A stretch of DNA of 64,000 nucleotides from Rutidosis leptorrhynchoides. Lineage: Eukaryota > Streptophyta > Magnoliopsida > Asterales > Asteraceae. Position numbers and translations under genes: made by a program. The stretch lies in NCBI RefSeq assembly GCF_046630445.1, contig NC_092343.1, positions 139,927,501 through 139,991,500 on the forward strand. The letters run 5' to 3'. A model generated the notes under the pieces. That model was not told where the DNA came from. It made no database searches and saw nothing but the letters and a program-made list of their open reading frames with translations. The stretch's first letter is position 1, and each line of letters opens with the position of its first letter. Shown piece by piece: positions 55,673-64,000 of the stretch.

Positions 55673-56504
55673 AACGATAATGGAGCCATGGTTCCTTATA
55701 TCGAAAGTCTTCCTTCCCAAGGCGTGGAAGTGCGGTGTGTCCCGATGGTGAAAGAAAGGGAAAAAGAGATCGGCGGTATAAGAGGCGTGTCCCGGTAGTG
55801 AAAGAAAAGTGAAAGAAAAGATACCGGTGATATAAAATGGCGGGAGTATCGTTGAAGGGGAGGCTCGGTGATGTGGTCTTCGGTTTGAGGGGAGGATTGT
55901 TGGGGTGCAAACCTATCCCACATAGGAGGGAGACAAAAACAAATGTATGTATATAAGTCTAAGGGGAAGTCCCTCTATCACCAATTGGTTTTAGAAAAGG
56001 ATGGACTCTTGGGCTTATATTGCAGGACATTGTGTTTAGGCTATACGATCATTATAAGTGGTATCAGAGCTAGGCTATAGCCCCGATGTGGTGGACGGCG
56101 TAGTAGGGCGCACCCATGAGCGCACGCAGCGACGTGGCGCACCCCTCGGTCTTGAGCAGCGATGAGTGGACCCAGCTCTCGTTCGAGGGGGACCCTGGCA
56201 CGATGAGTTGATCCTGGAAGCCTTGTATCGAAATCTCCCTGCCCTCCCACCAGGTTGAGAGTTCCGAGTTGGCGGCGGTAAAGGTTGGATCCAGACTATC
56301 GTTGGAGGGGAGGCCTAGATGGACTTAGGTTTGAGGGGAGGTTTGTAAGGGTGCAAACCAATGTCCCACATCGGTCATGGGTTAAAACAAATGTATGTAT
56401 ATAAGTCTAAGGGGAAGTCCCTCTATCACCAATTGGTTTTAGAAAAGGATGGACTCTTGGGCTTATATTGCAGGACATTGTGTTTGGGCTATACGATCCT
56501 TATA
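55673..56504 (+). mobile_element. tandem TRIM-like short LTR units
   Basis: Two short LTRs, about 55898-56056 (TGTTGGGGTGCAAACC...) and 56344-56504 (TGTAAGGGTGCAAACC...), share nearly all their sequence, including 'aagtctaaggggaagtccct'. After the first comes TGGTATCAGAGC (56059-56070), a Met-tRNA primer site; before each comes a purine tract GGTTTGAGGGGAGG. The 290-bp interior has no coding capacity. A second interior-like stretch (55673-55897) ends in the same way before the left LTR, so the arrangement is interior-LTR-interior-LTR, a partial tandem. No TSD was found. Exact LTR ends (TTATA) are uncertain. Confidence 0.75.
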
Positions 56505-56760
56505 CTAAACAAGTTTTAACCGCTTCCTTAAGCTAGATTCATCGATTTACTAACTGTATTCGGACAAATATCCCATCATAAATTGAGACCTTTTTCCAAA
56601 CCTGATGTAGAATCGGGTGAGCTTGCAAAGATTGGGACTAGCTGGTTACTACAGAACGTTCATCCAAGACTTTTCCAGAATAGCAAAACCCTTGACTGCA
56701 TTAACGCATAAAGGGAATAAATTTTAATGGAATGATGAACAAGAGAAAGCGTTTCAGTTA
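56505..56760 (+). pseudogene. end of Ty3 reverse transcriptase, frameshifted
   Basis: Words of the RT C-terminus are spread over frames: AGYYR-like at about 56640, FIQDFSRIAKPLTALTHKG at about 56660-56716, then a TAA and [12 protein letters not shown] leading into the open frame. RT proper lies beyond the break at 56504 and is absent. Confidence 0.6.
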
Positions 56761-58671
56761 TTGAAGAAAAAGCTAACTACGGCACCTATATTGTCATTGC
56801 CTGAAGGGAATGATGATTTTGTGATTTATTGTGACGCATCAAAGCAAGGTCTCGGTTGTGTATTAATGCAACGAACGAAGGTGATTGCTTATGCGTCTAG
56901 ACAATTGAAGATTCACGAAAAAAATTATACGACGCATGGTTTGGAATTAGGCGCGGTTGTTTTTGCATTAAAGACTTGGAGGCACTACTTATATGGGGTC
57001 AAAAGTATTATATATACCGACCACAAAAGTCTTCAACACATATTTAATCAGAAACAACTGAATATGAGGCAGCGTAGGTGGATTGAATTATTGAATGATT
57101 ACGACTTTGAGATTCGTTACCACCCGGGGAAGGCAAATGTGGTAGCCGATGCCTTGAGCAGGAAGGACAGAGAACCCATTCGAGTAAAATCTATGAATAT
57201 AATGATTCATAATAACCTTACTACTCAAATAAAGGAGGCGCAACAAGGAGTTTTAAAAGAGGGAAATTTAAAGGATGAAATACCCAAAGGATCGGAGAAA
57301 CATCTTAATATTCGGGAAGACGGAACCCGGTATAGGGCTGAAAGGATTTGGGTACCAAAATTTGGAGATATGAGAGAAATGGTACTTAGAGAAGCTCATA
57401 AAACCAGATACTCAATACATCCTGGAACGGAGAAGATGTACAAGGATCTCAGGAAATATTTTTGGTGGCCGGGTATGAAAGCCGATGTTGCTAAATACGT
57501 AGGAGAATGTTTGACGTGTTCTAAGGTCAAAGCTGAGCATCAGAAACCATCAGGTCTACTTCAACAACCCAAAATCCCGGAATGGAAATGGGAAAACATT
57601 ACCATGGATTTCATCACTAAATTGCCAAGGACTGCAAGTGGTTTTGATACTATTTGGGTAATAGTTGATCGTCTCACCAAATCAGCACATTTCCTGCCAA
57701 TAAGAGAAGATGACAAGATGGAGAAGTTAGCACGACTGTATTTGAAGGAAGTCGTCTCCAGACATGGAATACCAATCTCTATTATCTCTGATAGGGATGG
57801 CAGATTTATTTCAAGATTCTGGCAGACATTACAGCAAGCATTAGGAACTCGTCTAGACATGAGTACTGCCTATCATCCACAAACTGATGGGCAGAGCGAA
57901 AGGACGATACAAACGCTTGAAGACATGCTACGAGCATGTGTTATTGATTTCGGAAACAGTTGGGATCGACATCTACCATTAGCAGAATTTTCCTACAACA
58001 ACAGCTACCATTCAAGCATTGAGATGGTGCCGTTTGAAGCACATTATGGTAGAAAGTGCAGGTCTCTGATTTGTTGGAGTGAAGTGGGGGATAGACAGAT
58101 TACGGGTCCGGAGATTATACAAGAAACTACCGAGAAGATCATCCAAATTCAACAACGGTTGAAAACCGCCCAAAGTCGACAAAAGAGCTACGCTGACATT
58201 AAAAGAAAAGATATAGAATTTGAAATTGGAGAGATGGTCATGCTTAAAGTTGCACCTTGGAAAGGCGTTGTTCGATTTGGTAAACGAGGGAAATTAAATC
58301 CAAGGTATATTGGACCATTCAAGATTATTGATCGTGTCGGACCAGTAGCTTTCTGACTTGAGTTACCTCAACAACTCGCGGCTGTACATAACACTTTCCA
58401 CGTCTCGAATTTGAAGAAATGTTTTGCTAAAGAAGATCTCACTATTCCGTTAGATGAAATCCAAATCAACGAAAAACTCCAATTCATCGAAGAACCCGTC
58501 GAAATAATGGATCGTGAGGTTAAAAGACTTAAGCAAAACAAGATACCAATTGTTAAGGTTCGATGGAATGCTCGTAGAGGACCCGAGTTCACCTGGGAGC
58601 GTGAATATCAGATGAAGAAGAAATATCCGCATCTATTTCCAGAAGATTCGTCAACACCTTCAACAGCTTAA
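56761..58671 (+). pseudogene. Ty3 pol: RNase H, integrase and C-terminal part, with one internal stop
   Basis: The first 531 codons are open. RNase H has D25 (YCDAS), E62, D87 (YTDH) and D130 (ADALS). Integrase has the zinc site H213-H220-C250-C253 and core D283, D344, E380 (DD35E) with [11 protein letters not shown]. The GPY/F-type region ([18 protein letters not shown]) is followed by one TGA at 58354-58356. The same frame then continues for 105 codons through HNTFHVSNLKKCF to a C-terminal tail (WERE...YPHLFPED), where chromoviruses carry a chromodomain; a chromodomain was not firmly recognised. With a single stop, decay is slight. Upstream RT, protease and gag are missing because the left side ends at TRIM sequence. 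Confidence 0.85.
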
Positions 58672-58689
58672 AATTTCGGGACGAAATTT
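58671..58689 (+). promoter_or_regulatory. palindrome and polypurine tract before the LTR
   Basis: AAATTTCGGGACGAAATTT overlaps the end of pol, followed by TTTAACGGGTAGGTAC and the LTR start TGTAGTGACCCG at 58707. Confidence 0.8.
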
Positions 58690-58706
58690 ATTTAACGGGT
58701 AGGTAC

Positions 58707-61700
58707 TGTAGTGACCCGAACTTTTCCATGTTTATATATATTAATTGAGATTGATATTTACATGATTAAATGTTTCCAACATGTTAAGCAATCAAACTTG
58801 TTAAGACTTGATTAATTGAAATATGTTTCATATAGACAATTGACCACCCAAGTTGACCGGCAATTCACGAACGTTAAAACTTGTAAAAATGACATGACGA
58901 TATATATATGGATATACATATGGTTAACATGAGATTATGATAAGTAAGTATCTCCATAAGTATATTAACAATGAGTTATATACATATAAACAAGACTACT
59001 AACTTAAGGATTTCGAAACGAGACATATATGTAACGATTATCTTTGTAACAACATTTAAATGTATATATATCATATTAAGATATATTAATATGTCATAAT
59101 ATCATGATAATATAATAATTTAACATCTCATTAGATATAATAAACAATGGGTTAACAACATTAATTGAGATCGTTAACTTAAAGGTTTCAAAACAACACT
59201 TACATGTAACGATTAACGATGACTTAACGACTCAGTTAAAATGTATATACATGTAGTGTATTTAGATGTATTAAAATACTTTTGGAAGACTTCAAGACAT
59301 ATATCAAAACACTCATACTTAACGAAAATGGTTACAGTTACTTTTCCATTCTTTTCTTTCATCAAGAATTCTAGTCGTATTCTTACCCGTATTATACACA
59401 GCTTCAAAACGTACTTACTATGAGTATATACCAATAGGAACTAGCATGGGATTCCACTCTTGATTATGTCATGTATGACTAATCAATTTTAACTTCTACC
59501 ATGAGCTAGTCAACTAACTAGAACTCCTTTTAACCCCACTCACCACTCACCAATTACCACTCATCATTCACTCCATTTCACTTCCAATTCTCTTTCTAAT
59601 TCTCTCTCAACACACACACACACACACACACTATTATGAACGTATTTTTCCAGAAGTTAATCATCATCTTCATCAAAAATCACTTCAAGAATCAAGCTAT
59701 AATCATCATAGGAAGAACACTTCAAGAACACTTCAAAAATCCCTTCAAGTTTACTAATTTACTTCCAAGCTTTCTAATCCATTCCAAGTAATCATCTAAG
59801 ATCAAGAAACCTTTGTTATATACAGTAGGTTATCTTTCTTATTCAAGGTAATATTCATATTCAAACTTTGATTCAATTTCTATAACTATAAACTATCTTA
59901 TTCGAGTAAAAATCTTACTTGAACTTGTTTTTGTGTCCTGATCCTACTTCAAGAACTTTCAAGCCATCCAAGATCCTTTTAAGCTAGATCATTTCTTGTC
60001 ACTTCCAGTAGGTTTACCTACTAAACTTGAGGTAGTAATGATGTTCATAACATCATTCGATTCATATATATAAAACTATCTTATTCGAAGGTTTAAACTC
60101 GTAATCACTAGAACATAGTTTAGTTAATTCTAAACTTGTTCGCAAACAAAAGTTAATCCTTCTAACTTGACTTTTAAAATTAACTACACACATGTTCTAT
60201 ATCTTTATGATATGCTAACTTAATGATTTAAAACCTGGAAACACGAAAAACACCGTAAAACCGGATTTACGCCGTCGTAGTAACACCGCGGGCTGTTTTG
60301 GGTTAGTTAATTAAAAACTATGATAAACTTTGATTTAAAAGTTGTTATTCTGAGAAAATTATTTTTATTATGAACATGAAACTATATCCAAAAATTATGG
60401 TTAAACTCAAAGTGGAAGTATGTTTTCTAAAATGGTCATCTAGACGTCGTTCTTTCGACTGAAATGACTACCTTTACAAAAACGACTTGTAACTTATTTT
60501 TCCGACTATAAACCTATACTTTTTCTGTTTAGATTCATAAAATAGAGTTCAATATGAAACCATAGCAATTTGATTCACTCAAAACGGATTTAAAATGAAG
60601 AAGTTATGGGTAAAACAAGATTGGATAATTTTTCTCATTTTAGCTACGTGAAAATTGGTAACAAATCTATTCCAACCATAACTTAATCAACTTGTATTGT
60701 ATATTATGTAATCTTGAGATACCATAGACACGTATACAATGTTTCGACCTATCATGTCGACACATCTATATATATTTCGGAACAACCATAGACACTCTAT
60801 ATGTGAATGTTGGAGTTAGCTATACAGGGTTGAGGTTGATTCCAAAATATATATAGTTTGAGTTGTGATCAATACTGAGATACGTATACACTGGGTCGTG
60901 GATTGATTCAAGATAATATTTATCGATTTATTTCTGTACATCTAACTGTGGACAACTAGTTGTAGGTTACTAACGAGGACAGCTGACTTAATAAACTTAA
61001 AACATCAAAATATATTAAAAGTGTTGTAAATATATTTTGAACATACTTTAATATATATGTATATATTGTTATAGGTTCGTGAATCAACAGTGGCCAAGTC
61101 TTACTTCTCGACGAAGTAAAAATCTGTGAAAGTGAGTTATAGTCCCACTTTTAAAATCTAATATTTTTGGGATGAGAATACATGCAGGTTTTATAAATGA
61201 TTTACAAAATAGACACATGTACGTGAAACTACATTCTATGGTTGAATTATCGAAATCGAATATGCCCCTTTTTATTAAGTCTGGTAATCTAAGAATTAGG
61301 GAACAGACACCCTAATTGACGCGAATCCTAAAGATAGATCTATTGGGCCTAACAAACCCCATCCAAAGTACCGGATGCTTTAGTACTTCGAAATTTATAT
61401 CATATCCGAAGGGTGTCCCGGAAATGATGGGGATATTCTTATATATATGCATCTTGTTAATGTCGGTTACTAGGTGTTCACCATATGAATGATTTTTATC
61501 TCTATGTATGGGATGTATATTGAAATATGAAATCTTGTGGTCTATTGTTACGATTTGATACATATAGGTTAAACCTATAACTCACCAACATTTTTGTTGA
61601 CGTTTAAAGCATGTTTATTCTCAGGTGAATACTAAGAGCTTCCGCTGTTGCATACTAAAATAAGCACAAGATTTGGAGTCCATGTTTGTATGATATTGTG

Positions 61701-61968
61701 TAAAAACTGCATTCAAGAAACTGATTTCGATGTAACATATTTGTATTGTAAACCATTATGTAATGGTCGTGTGTAAACAGGATATTTTAGATTATCCTTA
61801 TTTGATAATCTACGTAAAGCTTTTTAAACCTTTATTTATGAAATAAAGGTTATGGTTTGTTTTAAAAATGAATGCAGTCTTTGAAAAACGTCTCATATAG
61901 AGGTCAAAACCTCGCAACGAAATCAATTAATATGGAACGTTTTTAATCAATAAGAACGGGACATTTCA
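58707..61968 (+). repeat. 3.26-kb LTR shared by two Ty3 elements
   Basis: Begins TGTAGTGACCCG after a polypurine tract and ends GGGACATTTCA before a primer site, so it serves as 3' LTR of the left element and 5' LTR of the right one. A (CA)n run lies at 59608-59631. Its second half (61260-61560) is homologous to the inverted LTRs at 41200-41450 and 49430-49670. Small ORFs inside show no family. Confidence 0.88.
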
Positions 61969-61969
61969 G

Positions 61970-61983
61970 TTGGTATCAGAGCG
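61970..61983 (+). promoter_or_regulatory. primer-binding site of the right-hand Ty3 element
   Basis: TTGGTATCAGAGCG, one base after the LTR, contains TGGTATCAGAGC (initiator Met-tRNA). It shows that a new element interior starts here on the plus strand. Confidence 0.92.
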
Positions 61984-62177
61984 TTGGTCTTAGAGAACCA
62001 AAAAATTTGCATTATTGTGTCTTATCGAGTTTGTTAGGATGCATTAGTGAGTCTGGACTTCGACCATGTTTTCTTTAAAAATGATTGCTTAACATTTTTG
62101 TTGGAAACTATATATTTTTAACATATGAATATTATGTGATATATTAATCTCTTAACGTGTTTGATATTATGTGATAG

Positions 62178-62792
62178 ATGTCTACCTCTAGAACAAGTCC
62201 CATTGACTCACCTAATAATAATGAAGAGTCAAATGTAAATTGGAATGATTCGTGGACTGATTCACAAGTTCCCGAAGAGGAACCGGAAGAAGAGTCGGAA
62301 CCGGAAGAAGAATCGGAACCGGAAGAAGAATCGGAACCGGAAGAAGAAATAGAACCGGTGGGGGAAATAATAAAACGGTTAAGTAAAAGAGAATCCTCAA
62401 CCAACCGACCAAGGTTAATTATGGTCAATGGTGTTTCCGCCAAGGAAGCAAAATATTGGGAGGATTACCAATTCTCCGATGAATCGGATTCCGACGAGAA
62501 TTCCGATGATGTTATAGAAATTACCCCAACTGAATTTAAAAAGGCAAAAGAAAATAATAAGGGAAAGGGCATAAAAATAGAGAAATCTAATTCCAACCCC
62601 GATGAACTTTATATGTATCGTCAACCCCCGAAGTCCTTAAGTTGTAACAATGACCCGGGAACCTCTAAACCACCAGGTTTTTCTAAACCAATGTGGACAA
62701 CGACGGCTCGTGTTAGGGGAACATCATATATCCCTAGAAACTTGGCAAAACGAACCAAAACCGAACAAGAAGAAACGAGCGAGTCGGAATAA
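62178..62792 (+). CDS. 204-aa acidic-repeat protein, first ORF of the right-hand Ty3 element
   Basis: The ORF starts MSTSRTSPIDSPNNNEESN about 195 bp after the primer site. Residues 32-58 are an acidic repeat, units of EEESEP encoded by an 18-bp DNA repeat (about 62279-62348). Then come a basic patch (IKRLSKRE), a segment FSDESDSDENSDDVIEITP, a Lys-rich stretch and a Pro-rich end (TSKPPGFSKPMW, TSYIPRNLAKRTK). It is probably disordered. No zinc knuckle or capsid fold is seen, so it is not gag, which starts later at 63955. The related 11.9-kb element has a decayed Ser/Asp-rich ORF at the same place, so this is an accessory ORF of the family. Function unknown. Confidence 0.75.
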   Translation: MSTSRTSPIDSPNNNEESNVNWNDSWTDSQVPEEEPEEESEPEEESEPEEESEPEEEIEPVGEIIKRLSKRESSTNRPRLIMVNGVSAKEAKYWEDYQFSDESDSDENSDDVIEITPTEFKKAKENNKGKGIKIEKSNSNPDELYMYRQPPKSLSCNNDPGTSKPPGFSKPMWTTTARVRGTSYIPRNLAKRTKTEQEETSESE

Positions 62793-62929
62793 GATAGTTG
62801 TATTCGTGTGGTGTAATATATGTAATATAGTGTGCTTATGCTTTATGATATATGTAAAAATTGCTTGTATTAATAAGTATTTTTTTTATGAATCTAACTC
62901 TTGTCTATTTTACAGTATAAAAACACAAA

Positions 62930-63613
62930 ATGGATAGACAACCCAATATTTTAAGAGACCTACCCGGAGACATGATTGATGAAATCTTGTCTAGAGTCGG
63001 TCAGAATTCCTCGGCACAACTATTTAAGGCGAGATCAGTTTGTAAGACATTCGAAGAACGTTCCAAGAATGCCTTGGTTTATAAAAGGCTTTCGTTCGAA
63101 AGATGGGGGATATCACATTGGGAAATCCATAAGTTACGATGTGTTTACTTTGACGCATATATTGCGGGGAACCCAAATGCTATTTTACGCAACGGGTTAA
63201 GAAATTATTTTGACTTAGTATATCCGAATATAGGACTTCGTGATTTAGAAAAAGCGGCTAACATGCAACATAAAGAAGCATGTTATACTTACGGGTTAGT
63301 AATGTTCGCTTCTCACCAAAGTGAGAACAAGAACATCGGGCTACAACTATTAAACAAAACGTTCTCACAAGTGACGGAGTCGGTAATTGGGGTAAGAAAT
63401 GAGGTTTTTAGGTTATTACGAGACTGTTGGTCATTACGTAACCCTCGTCCCTTTGACGACGTTACAACACGCTGTCTTATCAATGGCCATAACGGTTATG
63501 TTCCACAAGACCAAGGATGGGAAGTAGTCCTAGTAAAACCAGAATGCATGACTTATTTCTGGACGTATGAATTACGTGTCTTTATTGCCTTTGCTGAACG
63601 ACTTGTGTACTAG
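62930..63613 (+). CDS. 227-aa F-box protein with Sel1-like repeat, inside a Ty3 element
   Basis: Residues 5-50 form an F-box (ILRDLPGDMIDEILSRVG, then LFKARSVCKTFEE), the Skp1-binding part of SCF ubiquitin ligases. After GNPNAILRNGLRNYFDLVYP comes LRDLEKAANMQHKEACYTYG, a Sel1-like/TPR unit, then IGLQLLNK. This layout matches the plant F-box group typified by Arabidopsis At2g35280 and At1g67623. The end (CMTYFWTYELRVFIAFAERL) lacks the usual Cys-rich finish of that group. The frame is intact, between the acidic ORF and gag, sense to the element. TTTTACAG just before the ATG could be a splice acceptor for a subgenomic message; TATAAAAA overlaps it. If expressed it could direct ubiquitination of a host or element protein, which is inference. 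Confidence 0.82.
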   Translation: MDRQPNILRDLPGDMIDEILSRVGQNSSAQLFKARSVCKTFEERSKNALVYKRLSFERWGISHWEIHKLRCVYFDAYIAGNPNAILRNGLRNYFDLVYPNIGLRDLEKAANMQHKEACYTYGLVMFASHQSENKNIGLQLLNKTFSQVTESVIGVRNEVFRLLRDCWSLRNPRPFDDVTTRCLINGHNGYVPQDQGWEVVLVKPECMTYFWTYELRVFIAFAERLVY

Positions 63614-63954
63614 CTAGAATTATCTTCACAACTATCTTGTATCAAAGTTATTGTGTGCTATATTTCATGCTTTATGTAAAATAAGCGGTATTGTAAGTTT
63701 GTAAAATATTGTATAAAAGTTTGAACGCGAAATATTATTACAATCAGTTTTTCATATAGAATTGTAGTAGTTGAATTGTATATTAGCTACTAAGTATGAA
63801 CTTAATGGGTAGGTACTACCCGAATTTAAACTTATAACACGCTAATATGAAGAAAAAGCTTTTATAAATGAGTTCATATTATGCTACGAAATACTATCAA
63901 CTACTCTTAATATTCTGTATGATTAACTTGTTCCATTTGACTATTTTGAAGGAA
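63614..63954 (+). other. spacer between F-box ORF and gag
   Basis: About 340 bp without ORF. Contains AATGGGTAGGTACTACCCG (63804-63822), which repeats the polypurine-tract word as part of a small palindrome. Confidence 0.6.
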
Positions 63955-64000
63955 ATGGCACCGACTACTCGACACACCGTGAATATGAATGAAGAGGAAT
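63955..64000 (+). CDS. start of Ty3 gag (runs off the window)
   Basis: ATG at 63955 opens MAPTTRHTVNMNEEE. A short Met-Ala-Pro/Thr-rich start is common for gag of this kind and the position after the accessory ORFs fits. Only 15 codons are visible, so the assignment rests on context. Confidence 0.45.
   Translation, partial: MAPTTRHTVNMNEEE

Noticed and set aside
55898-56504. Cassandra-type element (TRIM with 5S rRNA promoter)
   Set aside because: No 5S rRNA A/C box sequence is visible in the short LTRs.
58671-58706. Chromodomain at the end of the Ty3 integrase
   Set aside because: The C-terminal tail has the right position but the aromatic cage residues could not be placed with confidence.

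Overview
The window is nuclear DNA of a dicot plant, probably of the daisy family (Asteraceae). The dicot call rests on a TIR-NBS-LRR (TNL) resistance-type gene, a class absent from grasses; the family call is an inference from the general look of the TNL, of the Ty3 LTRs and of the restriction-like-endonuclease element. Almost all of the 64 kb is transposable element, much of it nested, and target-site duplications (TSDs) let many insertions be bounded to the base.

Region 1 (1-27.2 kb, minus strand) is one TNL gene. A complete TIR exon (26592-27124) is separated from the NB-ARC, LRR and C-terminal exons (1131-4096) by a 22.5-kb first intron whose splice sites and phase still match. The NB-ARC exon has lost its middle (Walker B) and is frameshifted, so the gene looks dead or reduced to a TIR-only product. 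A second decayed NB-ARC lies at 60-541. The intron holds a copia RT scrap, a Ty1/copia element (4777-10664, TSD CAAGT) with two MITEs in its right LTR, the 3' end of a non-LTR element with an R2-like endonuclease region between (TTA)n tracts, a hAT-like MITE, and a three-level nest: Helitron (14237-26259) > 5'-truncated LINE (13-bp TSD) > Ty3 element (14767-23500, TSD TTCTC).

Region 2 (27.2-40.5 kb) has a 753-bp Mutator-like MITE with 9-bp TSD (28325-29077), unrecognised exon-like stretches, and an autoinhibited Ca2+-ATPase pseudogene split by an intact, young Ty1/copia element (31333-39667, TSD GTATG, 1342-aa Gag-Pol).

Region 3 (40.5-55.7 kb) is a truncated copia element (minus strand) whose RNase H end is interrupted by an 11.9-kb Ty3-type element (40972-52835, TSD GTTAA) with 3.6-kb LTRs, no intact gag or pol, and an intact antisense ORF resembling the PB1-like domain of MULE transposases.

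Region 4 (55.7-64 kb, plus strand) holds tandem TRIM-like short LTR units, the RNase H-integrase-C-terminal end of a Ty3 element, a 3.26-kb LTR, and the start of a second element of the same family that carries two extra ORFs between primer-binding site and gag: a 204-aa acidic-repeat protein and a 227-aa F-box protein. This accessory-gene-bearing retroelement is the least ordinary thing here. Ordinary cellular genes are represented only by the TNL, the Ca2+-ATPase remnant and the exon-like stretches near 30.3 kb.
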